The translations under genes were made by a program, and so were the position numbers. From assembly GCF_025399895.1 (NCBI RefSeq), contig NZ_JAODUA010000007.1, positions 1-64,000 of the forward strand: a stretch of DNA of 64,000 nucleotides, given 5' to 3'. Positions 8,648-16,171 of the stretch are shown here, one piece after another; the first letter of the stretch is position 1, and the number at the start of each line of letters is the position of its first letter. This DNA is from Streptomyces sp. ASQP_92. Lineage in GTDB: Bacteria; Actinomycetota; Actinomycetes; Streptomycetales; Streptomycetaceae. The notes beneath the pieces are model-generated. The model had not been told where the DNA came from. It did not search any database and worked only from the letters and a program-made list of their open reading frames with translations.

Positions 8648-9325
8648 TCAGCGGCGTCGTGAGCTGAGCGCGCAGACCCCGGCGGCGACCACCCCCGCGC
8701 ACACCAGAGCGGCGGCCGGCGGCACTACCGCGAGCGGTACGGAGCCCGTGCGCGAGCCGGTGACCAGGGCGGACACCGCGTACTTGGCGGGCGACGGCGT
8801 GAGGACCAGGGCGAGCAGCGCGCCCAGTGCGGTGAGCGTGAGGGACCAGCCCCGCGTGTGCAGCACCGGACGGCTGCCCAGCGCGCCGACCGCCGCCCCC
8901 GTCAGCACGCAGACCCCGGCCGCCGACAGCCCCGCCCCGAGCGCGGAACCCAGCGGCACCGCCACCTTGTGGTCCGCGCTCGCCGGATCGCCCACCGCGG
9001 TCACGTACGCCGTGCCCAGCAGGCCGAGCACGGACGCACAGCCGACCGCCGCCAGGAGCGACGCGAGATGGACGCGGGGCGGACCCGCGGCGGCGGCCGC
9101 GCAGGTGCGGGCGGCCTCCGGTTCCTGGGTGACGCAGATCCGTACGAGCCAGGCCGTCACCGGTAGCAGCCCGGCGGCCGCGAACCCCAGCGCGCCCAGG
9201 ACCGGCTCCCCCGCCTGGACGCCGACGGCCAGGAAGGCGACGTACAGCAGGACCGGCGCGAGCCAGCGCTGGGAGCGCAGGAGCAGGGTGCTCTGGTAGC
9301 GCACGAGGGGGACGAGTGGGCTCAT
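8648..9325 (-). CDS. ABC transporter integral membrane protein
   Basis: The 225-residue hydrophobic protein has about six predicted membrane segments (for example WLAPVLLYVAFLAVGV and GLLPVTAWLVRI). Its ATG overlaps the stop of the upstream ABC ATPase gene (ATGA), indicating translational coupling and a shared transporter. No substrate-binding protein is nearby, so an exporter is more likely. No recognisable permease family motif beyond general topology is seen. Confidence 0.8.
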   Translation of the reverse strand: MSPLVPLVRYQSTLLLRSQRWLAPVLLYVAFLAVGVQAGEPVLGALGFAAAGLLPVTAWLVRICVTQEPEAARTCAAAAAGPPRVHLASLLAAVGCASVLGLLGTAYVTAVGDPASADHKVAVPLGSALGAGLSAAGVCVLTGAAVGALGSRPVLHTRGWSLTLTALGALLALVLTPSPAKYAVSALVTGSRTGSVPLAVVPPAAALVCAGVVAAGVCALSSRRR

Positions 9326-10158
9326 GTGCCGCGCACTCCTCGGATGTGCCAGGGCGGGCGGGCCGCGAGCAGGGCGCGCAGCAGGTCGTCGGAGTGCTCG
9401 GCCGCGACGCGCAGGGTGCGGGAGCCGTCTGCCGTCCTCAACTCCTGTGGGCTGCCCGGCAGTTGGGATGGCAGGGGGCCCGTTCCGGTGATGTCGACGA
9501 GGACCGGCGCGCCGGAGGGGTTCGGGGTGCCGGCCAGGGGCGCGCGGTGCAGCCCGGCGTCCGCCACGGTGTACCGCGCGTCCTGGTGGCCGGCGAGGCG
9601 CGCGGGGTCGTGGTCGACGAACACGACCGTCGCGCCCGCCGTCACACGCTCGCGCACCGCGCGGTCCAACTCGGCGCGGGCCGCGGTGTCGAGGCCGGTC
9701 CACGCCTCGTCCAGGACCAGGAGTTCGGGTTCGGCGAGCAGCGCCTGGGCCACGGCGACCTTCTGGCTGGTGCCCTTGGAGAGCTCGGCGAGCGGAGTGC
9801 CGGCGTACGCGGCCGCGCCGAACCGTTCGAGCCAGTGCCCGGCCCGCTCCTTGGCCGCGCGGCGCGACAGCCCGTGGATCCGGCCCAGGTGCGTGAGGTA
9901 ACCGGCCGCCGTGAAGGGGAGCGCCGCCGGGAAGCGTTCGGGGACGTAGGCGGTGCGGGGCCGGCCGGTGACCCGGCCCTCGGTCGGCGCGTCCGTTCCG
10001 GTCACCAGCCTCAACAGGGTTGATTTACCGGTGCCGTTGGTGCCCGTGACGCGGACCAGGGCGCCCGCGGGCAGCTCCAGGTCGATGTCGCGCAGGACCC
10101 AGGGGCCGCCGATGGAGTACCGGCGGCCCACACCCCTCAGTGCGCGGGTGGTGCTCAG
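9322..10158 (-). CDS. ABC transporter ATP-binding protein
   Basis: The roughly 278-residue ATPase has Walker A TGTNGTGKST near residue 42, an unusual signature LSKGTSQKVA in place of LSGGQ, Walker B LLVLDEAWTG and the switch histidine in VFVDHD. A C-terminal extension of about 75 residues follows the nucleotide-binding domain. Start choice is difficult. The GTG at 10131 would cut off the first beta strand (TTRALRGVGRRY). I extend to a CTG at 10158, which overlaps the stop of the AIM24 gene and has AGAAGG upstream. It drives the permease encoded immediately downstream. Confidence 0.82.
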   Translation of the reverse strand: MSTTRALRGVGRRYSIGGPWVLRDIDLELPAGALVRVTGTNGTGKSTLLRLVTGTDAPTEGRVTGRPRTAYVPERFPAALPFTAAGYLTHLGRIHGLSRRAAKERAGHWLERFGAAAYAGTPLAELSKGTSQKVAVAQALLAEPELLVLDEAWTGLDTAARAELDRAVRERVTAGATVVFVDHDPARLAGHQDARYTVADAGLHRAPLAGTPNPSGAPVLVDITGTGPLPSQLPGSPQELRTADGSRTLRVAAEHSDDLLRALLAARPPWHIRGVRGT

Positions 10159-10832
10159 TGCTGCTGCGCCTTCTGCGGCGTCGCCTCGCTCGGCCGGACG
10201 ATGACGTAGCCCTCGCCCTGGAGCATCAGCTGCACAGCCTCGCCGGAGCCACCGCGCAGCATCGAGCCGATGGACTGCGAACGGTGCAGGGAGGTCTGGA
10301 GGTTGGCGGTCCAGCCGACCACCGCGTCCGTGTCGACGTACACCGGGAGCTGCGGGGAGACCGGGATGACCAGCGGGTTGCCCTCGCAGACCACGCCGAG
10401 CCGGCCGTACCCCGTGAAGACGCTGTTGAACAGGCCGCCGCCGGCGATGCCGGAGCCCTTGACCGTCTTGATCTCGTAGCTGAGCGTGGAATCGAAGCAC
10501 AGCACGTTGCGGCCGTTGATGGTGAGGGCATCGCCCTGCTCGATGTCGACAATGAAACAGTTCTGCGCCTCGTGCGCGAACCACGCCTCGCCCTGGCCGG
10601 TGACCGCCATCAGGGGCAGGCCCTCGCCGGTGACCGCGCGCTTCAGCATGCCGCCGATGCCCTGGCCGCGCCGCTCGAACTGCAGGTTGCCGCGGTAGGC
10701 GATCATCGCGCCCTGGCGCGCCAGCATCTCCCCGTTGACGGCGTACTTGATCGACTTGGCGTTCTCCAGCGTCATTCCGGCGGCGGCCGCCGGCTGGGCC
10801 ATGTTCTCGGTGGCAAAAAGGTCGCTCTTCAT
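10155..10832 (-). CDS. AIM24 family protein
   Basis: The 225-residue protein belongs to the AIM24/TerD-like double-stranded beta-helix family of unknown biochemical function. Typical glycine-rich strands are seen: NGEMLARQGAMIAYRGNLQFERRG near residue 30 (given in part), GGGLFNSVFTGYGRLGVV near 133 and GSGEAVQLMLQGEGYVIVRP near the C-terminus. ATG at 10832 has ACAGGA upstream. It is the first gene of a three-gene unit with the ABC ATPase and permease, joined by overlaps, so a role linked to the transporter is possible. Confidence 0.85.
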   Translation of the reverse strand: MKSDLFATENMAQPAAAAGMTLENAKSIKYAVNGEMLARQGAMIAYRGNLQFERRGQGIGGMLKRAVTGEGLPLMAVTGQGEAWFAHEAQNCFIVDIEQGDALTINGRNVLCFDSTLSYEIKTVKGSGIAGGGLFNSVFTGYGRLGVVCEGNPLVIPVSPQLPVYVDTDAVVGWTANLQTSLHRSQSIGSMLRGGSGEAVQLMLQGEGYVIVRPSEATPQKAQQH

Positions 10833-10902
10833 GCGCGCATCCTGTCCCGGAACGATTCGTTCCGCCAAGAATCACCGGTTCGGCGGCTGGCAGACTGGTG
10901 GG

Positions 10903-11640
10903 GTGAGCACCCAGGACACCTCTTCCGCCGACCCATTCCCCGACGAGTCCCCTCGCGACGAGGCACCGCAGTTCGTGCTGCCGCTCGTCGTCCGCATCGA
11001 GAAGGCCGAGCCCCCGGCGCGGACCGACGCGCTGGAGACGGCGGCCCGCGCGGTGCTCGTCATCCTCGACGACGACCGGTCGCTGGGCGAGGGCGACGAC
11101 GAGGGCGAGTGGGCGCGGGCCATGCGCGACTGGCAGGACGCGCGGATCCGCAAGGTGGTGCGTCGGGCCCGCGGTGCCGAGTGGCGCAAGGCCTCGGCGC
11201 TGCCCGGGATCACGGTGACCGGGAAGGCTGCGGAGGTACGCGTCTTCCCGCCGGTGCCGCTCGACGGCTGGCCCAAGGAGCTGGCCAAGCTCCAGGTGTC
11301 CGGCACGGATCTGGACGACCCGGCGGAACCGGGTCCCCCCGATCCGCTCGCGCCGGTGCTCTGGCTCAACCCGGACCTCGACATGTCCGCGGGCAAGGCC
11401 ATGGCGCAGGCCGGCCACGGTGCCCAACTCGCCTGGTGGGAGCTGTCGGACGCCGAGCGCAAGGCTTGGCGGGGGGCGGGCTTCGCGCTCTCGGTACGGG
11501 TCGCGGAGCGCGCCGCGTGGCGCGAGCTGACGCTGAGCGGGTTGCCGGTGGTTCGGGATGCCGGGTTCACCGAGATTGCGCCGGGGTCTTGCACGGTGGT
11601 GGCGGAGCATTCGGGGTTGTGGGGGCGGCTGGGTCGGTGA
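10903..11640 (+). CDS. Peptidyl-tRNA hydrolase PTH2-like protein
   Basis: The 245-residue protein ends in a PTH2-like domain, with LNPDLDMSAGKAMAQAGHGA near residue 161 (conserved Lys, GHGA) and a C-terminal GSCTVVAEHSG segment. Family members hydrolyse peptidyl-tRNA. The first 150 residues are an actinobacterial extension with an acidic, variable head. The GTG start has only a weak ribosome site. It is divergent from the AIM24 gene with a 70-base gap. Confidence 0.78.
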   Translation: MSTQDTSSADPFPDESPRDEAPQFVLPLVVRIEKAEPPARTDALETAARAVLVILDDDRSLGEGDDEGEWARAMRDWQDARIRKVVRRARGAEWRKASALPGITVTGKAAEVRVFPPVPLDGWPKELAKLQVSGTDLDDPAEPGPPDPLAPVLWLNPDLDMSAGKAMAQAGHGAQLAWWELSDAERKAWRGAGFALSVRVAERAAWRELTLSGLPVVRDAGFTEIAPGSCTVVAEHSGLWGRLGR

Positions 11641-12136
11641 GGGGGTGGTGGGGCCCCGCGCCCCTGGGCCGCCCTGGTTGGGGCCCCCAGCGCCCCTCGG
11701 CCTCGCGCCCGTACGGGCCGTTCGCGCAGTTCCCCGCGCCCCCGAATGCCAGCGCCGGGTTCGGCCCCTCGCGCGGGACCCCGCACCCCTAACCCCGCCT
11801 TCGTCCTCGGGTCGTGGTCGCTGCTCGCGCAGTTCCCCGCGCCCCCAAATGCCAGCGCCGGGCCCGGGGCCCCTCGCACAGGGGGCCCCGCACCCCTAAC
11901 CCCGCCTTCGTCCTCGGGTCGTGGTCGCTGCTCGCGCAGTTCCCCGCGCCCCCAAATGCCAGCGCCGGGCCCAGCCCCTCGCGCCCAATGCCCGCGCCGC
12001 ACCCGGCCCCTCGCACAGGGGCCCCTCGCACCCAGCCCCACCCTCGCGGCGTTGAACGCATCGGGGGTCTCATGCGTATCCCGCGGTACCACCGAGTAGC
12101 GTTCGGCGCTCTCGATCGACCGGCCCGGGAGGCATC
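11641..12136. repeat. Intergenic repeat block with three copies of a 20-base dispersed element
   Basis: No gene is supported. CGCGCAGTTCCCCGCGCCCC occurs at 11723-11742, 11826-11845 and 11933-11952. An 87-base perfect direct repeat covers 11779-11865 and 11886-11972, offset by 107 bases. The 20-mer is the reverse complement of the element repeated four times at 25829-26020. Such intergenic elements are common in Streptomyces. The last 80 bases lead into the DUF4142 gene and include its GGGAGG ribosome site. Confidence 0.85.
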
Positions 12137-12778
12137 TTGTCGCGTGGCATAGTTCGCTCCAGTCGTTTTGCCCTGCGCCGCGTGAACGGTACGGGGCTGC
12201 TGATCGCGGTGCTCGTGGCCACCATCGGCGCGCTGGCCTTTCCCGTGTGGTCGTATGCCGATCGCGGTGGGACGCCGCAGGCGAATCTCGACGCGGCCTC
12301 CACGCCGACCCCCTGGGGCCCGCTGTCGGCGACGGACCGGGAATTCGTCACCAAGGTGCGGCTCGCCGGGCTCTGGGAGGGGCCGGCCGGGCAGCAGGCG
12401 CAGCAGCGAGCCCCCAGCGCCGCGATCAAGGCGGCCGGGGACCACCTCGTCATGGGCCACGCCGCGCTCGACCGGCACGACCGCGACGTGGCCGCGAAGC
12501 TCGGCATCGAGCTGCCGAGCCAGCCCAACCCTCAACAGCAGGGATGGTTGCGGCAGTTGACGGCGGACACCGGCACCGCCTACGAGCGGGACTTCGCCAA
12601 CCTGCTGCGCGCCGCGCACGGCAAGGTGTTCGCCCTGGTCGCGCAGGTGCGCGCGACCACCCGCAACTCGCTCGTGCGCGATCTGGCGAATGACGCCAAC
12701 ACCACCGTGCTCGACCACATGACGATGCTGGAGGCCACCGGCCTGGTGGACTTCGACGCGCTGGCCACCCCGAGCTGA
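12137..12778 (+). CDS. DUF4142 (ferritin-like) exported or membrane-anchored protein, copy 1
   Basis: The 213-residue protein has a TTG start preceded by GGGAGGCATC, a basic N-terminus, one hydrophobic segment near residues 19-36 (GTGLLIAVLVATIGALAF) and then a helical DUF4142 domain. This domain (LAGLWEGPAGQQA to LEATGLVDFDAL) is ferritin-like in other proteins, with histidines in HLVMGHAALDRHD and RAAHGKV. It probably sits outside the membrane. It is the upstream member of a pair flanking the MNIO gene and shares a 68-base identical stretch with copy 2. Function unknown; metal binding is an inference from fold. Confidence 0.82.
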   Translation: MSRGIVRSSRFALRRVNGTGLLIAVLVATIGALAFPVWSYADRGGTPQANLDAASTPTPWGPLSATDREFVTKVRLAGLWEGPAGQQAQQRAPSAAIKAAGDHLVMGHAALDRHDRDVAAKLGIELPSQPNPQQQGWLRQLTADTGTAYERDFANLLRAAHGKVFALVAQVRATTRNSLVRDLANDANTTVLDHMTMLEATGLVDFDALATPS

Positions 12779-12836
12779 GGCTCGCACAGGGAGGCCTTCG
12801 CGGCCGGGCGCGGCAACCTCAAATCAAGCTCTGAAG

Positions 12837-12887
12837 GTGACCCGCGAGGGTTCGCCGCCGGAGCCGGGGGCCATGACCTGTCCATGA
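12837..12887 (+). CDS. Possible 16-residue leader or precursor peptide overlapping the MNIO start
   Basis: A GTG-started frame encodes VTREGSPPEPGAMTCP and stops in an ATGA overlap with the MNIO start codon at 12884. It is preceded by CTGAAG, a weak ribosome site. The single cysteine near the C-terminus is notable because MNIO enzymes modify cysteines of small peptides. It may equally be chance or a short coupling peptide. Conservation in related genomes is needed to believe it. Confidence 0.2.
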   Translation: MTREGSPPEPGAMTCP

Positions 12888-14350
12888 AGCAACTGGGCAT
12901 CGGCATCGGCTGGCGGCCTGAGATCGCCACGGCCGTGGAGGGGCTCGACGGCATCGACTGGGTCGAGGCGGTCGCGGAGAACCTCTGCCCCGGCCACCTC
13001 CCCGACTCGCTGGTACGGCTGCGCGGGCGCGGCGTCACCGTGGTGCCGCACGGGGTCTCGCTCGGACTCGGCGGGGCCGAGCGCCCGGACGCGCGGCGCC
13101 TCGCCGAGCTGGCGGCCCGGGCCGAGGCGCTCGGCTCCCCGCTGGTCACCGAGCACATCGCGTTCGTGCGCGCGGGCGGCGCGCTGACCGCCTCGCCGCG
13201 CCTTGAGGCGGGCCACCTCCTGCCGGTGCCGCGCACCCGCGACGCCCTGCGGGTGCTGTGCGAGAACGTCCGCATCGCCCAGGACGCGCTGCCCGTGCCG
13301 CTCGCCCTGGAGAACATCGCGGCCCTGATCGACTGGCCCGAGGATGAGTTGACGGAGGGCCAGTTCCTGGCCGAGCTCGTCGAGCGCACCGGGGTGGGGC
13401 TTCTCATCGACGTGGCCAACCTCCACACCAATCGGGTCAACCGGGGCGAGGACCCCGCGAAGGTGCTCGACGCGCTGCCCCTGGAGGCCATCGCGTACGT
13501 CCATGTAGCGGGCGGCGTGGAGCGGGACGGCGTCTGGCACGACACGCACGCCCACCCCGTGCCCCGCCCGGTCCTGGACGTCCTTGCCGAGCTGGCCGCA
13601 CGGGTGACCCCGCCCGGCGTGCTCCTGGAGCGGGACGAGGCGTTCCCACCGACGGCCGAACTCGCGGGCGAACTCGACGCGATCCGCTCCACGCTCCGGT
13701 CCGCCACCCGGCGCCCGGGCCGTCCCGAGACCCCGAGCGTCCTCGCGGCCCCGGACGGACCGGTGACCTCGGACGGACCGGTGACCCCGGTCGGCGCGGC
13801 GGGCCGCGTGTCGGCCCGTACCGGCTCGGCGGCGCCTCCCGGCACGGCGGTCCCCACCAGCGTCCCGCCTCTCGAAGAGAGCCACCGTTCGCGTGAGCGG
13901 CTCGCGCTGGCGCAGGCCGCTCTGCTCTCCTCGCTCACCGCCGGGACGCCCGTGCCCGCCGGGTTCGACGGGCCGCGGCTGCGGGTGCAGGCCCGAGCGC
14001 TCGCGGCCAAGCGGGCCGACGTGGTGGCCAAGGTGGCGCCGGAGCTGGAGACGCTCCTCGGCGACGGCTTTCGCGAGGCGTTCCTCGCCTACGCCACGTG
14101 CCGCCCGATGCGCGGCGGTTACCGCCAGGACGCCCTCGACTTCGCGCGCTGGCTGCTCGACGCGGGACGGCCCGGCGACGCCGACACCCGGCGCGCCCTG
14201 GGCCGTTGGTGGAAGGAGCGGGCCGGCGCCCGGCCCCCGGGCCGCGCGGCACGGCTTCTGAGCACCGTGAGCCGAGCGGCCCGAGGGCGGCGCAACCCGT
14301 CAACGTACCTCGTGGGCAAGGGAGTTGAGACGAACTCCTCCCTCACGTGA
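12884..14350 (+). CDS. MNIO (DUF692) iron oxygenase fused to a SCO6045-like C-terminal domain
   Basis: Residues 1-285 match the DUF692/MNIO family (MbnB, TglH), TIM-barrel enzymes with two or three irons that oxidatively remodel cysteine-containing peptides. Iron-ligand regions visible are WVEAVAENLC, VVPHGVSLGLGG, VTEHIAFV, LALENIAAL, DVANLHTN, YVHVAGG and HDTHAHPVP. After a low-complexity linker (about 285-335), residues 336-460 form a helical domain (LAQAALLSSL to LGRWWKERAG). I recall it as the C-terminal domain of SCO6045; it may play the partner role that MbnC-type proteins play. At 488 residues it is longer than stand-alone MNIOs. Flanked by two DUF4142 genes and a TIGR04222-like gene. 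Substrate unknown. Confidence 0.85.
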   Translation: MKQLGIGIGWRPEIATAVEGLDGIDWVEAVAENLCPGHLPDSLVRLRGRGVTVVPHGVSLGLGGAERPDARRLAELAARAEALGSPLVTEHIAFVRAGGALTASPRLEAGHLLPVPRTRDALRVLCENVRIAQDALPVPLALENIAALIDWPEDELTEGQFLAELVERTGVGLLIDVANLHTNRVNRGEDPAKVLDALPLEAIAYVHVAGGVERDGVWHDTHAHPVPRPVLDVLAELAARVTPPGVLLERDEAFPPTAELAGELDAIRSTLRSATRRPGRPETPSVLAAPDGPVTSDGPVTPVGAAGRVSARTGSAAPPGTAVPTSVPPLEESHRSRERLALAQAALLSSLTAGTPVPAGFDGPRLRVQARALAAKRADVVAKVAPELETLLGDGFREAFLAYATCRPMRGGYRQDALDFARWLLDAGRPGDADTRRALGRWWKERAGARPPGRAARLLSTVSRAARGRRNPSTYLVGKGVETNSSLT

Positions 14351-14443
14351 CGACTCCCACACCACCCGGCCACCCATTTCACCGAACCGCCTCCCGGATC
14401 AGCGGCATCCGCACTACCGTGCGGCACGCACCAGGAGGCATCC

Positions 14444-15232
14444 ATGCGTCGCTTGCTGTCCGGTACCGGGCTCGTCCTCGTCGCGCTGGCCGCGACCCTG
14501 CTCGCGCTGCTGTTCCCGATCTGGTCGTACGCCGACCGCTCCGGCACGCCCCTCGCCGACCTCGACGGCGCCACGGTGCCGACCCCCTCGGGCCCGCTGT
14601 CCGCGGCCGACCGGGACTTCGTGGTCCGGGTGCGGCTGGCCGGGCTCTGGGAGGGGCCGGCCGGGCAGCAGGCCATCGAGCGCAAACCCAGCGCCGCGAT
14701 CGAGGCGGCCGGGCGGCACCTGATGGCGGGGCACGCCTTCCTCGACGCCCGGGCACGCGAGGTCGCCGCGCGGCTCGACATGGAGCTGCCGAACCAGCCC
14801 AACGACCAACAGCGGGGCTGGCTCAGCCAGTTGACGGCGGACACCGGCACCGCCTACGAGCGGGACTTCGCCAACCTGCTGCGCGCCGCGCACGGAAAGG
14901 TGTTCTCGCTCGTCGCCCAGGTGCGCGCGACCACCCGCAACTCGCTCGTGCGCGAGCTCGCCGACGACGCCAACACCACCGTCCTCGACCACATCCGCGT
15001 GCTGGAGGCGACCGGGCTCGTCGACTTCGACGCGCTCGCACGGGACGGCGCCGCGGCGGCGACCGCGAGCCCCACCGGGCCGCCACCGCCCACGCCGGGG
15101 ACGACGCCCGCGAGTCCACGGCCCCTCGCCCCGGGGCCGTCCGGCAGCGCCGGGCCCTCGTTCCCGCTGCCGCCCGCCGTGTCCCGCCCCAAGGACGAGG
15201 CATCGGCGGAGCCCGACACCCACACTCCGTAA
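14444..15232 (+). CDS. DUF4142 (ferritin-like) exported or membrane-anchored protein, copy 2
   Basis: The 262-residue protein repeats the architecture of copy 1: an N-terminal hydrophobic anchor (GLVLVALAATLLALLFPIW) and a DUF4142 helical domain. It adds a proline-, serine- and threonine-rich tail of about 60 residues, likely extracellular. ATG is preceded by CAGGAGGCATCC, an excellent ribosome site. It follows the MNIO gene by 93 bases. The domain is nearly identical to copy 1 between residues 122 and 200, so the pair arose by duplication. Confidence 0.82.
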   Translation: MRRLLSGTGLVLVALAATLLALLFPIWSYADRSGTPLADLDGATVPTPSGPLSAADRDFVVRVRLAGLWEGPAGQQAIERKPSAAIEAAGRHLMAGHAFLDARAREVAARLDMELPNQPNDQQRGWLSQLTADTGTAYERDFANLLRAAHGKVFSLVAQVRATTRNSLVRELADDANTTVLDHIRVLEATGLVDFDALARDGAAAATASPTGPPPPTPGTTPASPRPLAPGPSGSAGPSFPLPPAVSRPKDEASAEPDTHTP

Positions 15233-15306
15233 CGAAGGAATAACTCCACGTCCAAATCGTGGACAGACTGTGGCGGTGAACCGCCAACTTCGCATACAAC
15301 TCGGCC

Positions 15307-16065
15307 ATGTTCTGGGTGCTCTTCCTTCTGCCGGCGATCGTCGCCGCCGGGCTGTCCTGCGGTCGGCTCTGCCTCGCGGCCGTCGCCGCCGCGCGCCCCG
15401 GGCCGCGTCCGCAGGAGGAGCGGGACCTGTCCTGCTACGAGGCCGCGTTCCTGGCGGGCGGCCCCTATCGGGTCGCCGACCTCACCCTGATCTCCATGCA
15501 CCGGGCCCGTCGGCTGCTGCTCGCCCACACCGGGTGGGCCACCGTCGTGGACCCCGAGGGCCGCGACGACCTGGAGCGGTCCGTCCTCACCGCGATCGGC
15601 CCCGGCGGGCAGGAGCGGATAGCGGCGATACGCTCCGACGCGGCCGCCGCCGACGCGGTGCGCGAACTCGCCGAGCGGCTCGCGGGAGCGGGCCTGGCCG
15701 TCCCGGACGTGGTGCGCAACGGCGTCAGCGCCTCGGTGCGGGCGGTCCGGGGCGCCGCCCTGCTGATCACCGCGCTCGCCGCCACCGCGCTGTTCATGCC
15801 CGGTGAGGCGTCCATCGGGCGGGCCGAGATGGCCGCCTGGTTCTCGCTCCCCCTCGTCCTCACCCTTGGCTGCCTCGCCATCGCCCGCATGGAGATCCAC
15901 CCGTACACCCGCTGGGCCTCGCCCGACGGGCAGGCGCTGCTCGGCGGGCTCGACGCGGCGGGCGATCCGCTCACCGCGGTCGCCGTGCGCGGACTGCGGG
16001 CCGTGGACGATCCCCAGGTGCGCAGCGCCCTGACGAGCGGCCGCTTCGCGCATCGGAGTCAATGA
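15307..16065 (+). CDS. TIGR04222-type membrane protein without Gly/Cys-rich tail
   Basis: The 252-residue protein starts with a membrane segment (FWVLFLLPAIVAAGLSCG). It then carries the TIGR04222 hallmark region LSCYEAAFLAGGPYRVADLT with helices resembling a winged-helix fold. Two more membrane segments follow near residues 142-185. Many family members end in a glycine/cysteine-rich low-complexity tail and sit beside DUF692 genes. Here the neighbour relation holds but the tail is absent (end VRSALTSGRFAHRSQ). It may be a partner or degenerate substrate of the MNIO; this is inference. Confidence 0.72.
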   Translation: MFWVLFLLPAIVAAGLSCGRLCLAAVAAARPGPRPQEERDLSCYEAAFLAGGPYRVADLTLISMHRARRLLLAHTGWATVVDPEGRDDLERSVLTAIGPGGQERIAAIRSDAAAADAVRELAERLAGAGLAVPDVVRNGVSASVRAVRGAALLITALAATALFMPGEASIGRAEMAAWFSLPLVLTLGCLAIARMEIHPYTRWASPDGQALLGGLDAAGDPLTAVAVRGLRAVDDPQVRSALTSGRFAHRSQ

Positions 16066-16171
16066 CCGCGTCCGGCGCGGCCCCGCTGCTTTACTTCCCC
16101 TCGCACGACGTATCCCCTTTTGACCTGTATGTACTTCCGTAGTACCGCAGCACGAAAGGGATGTTCCGGCG

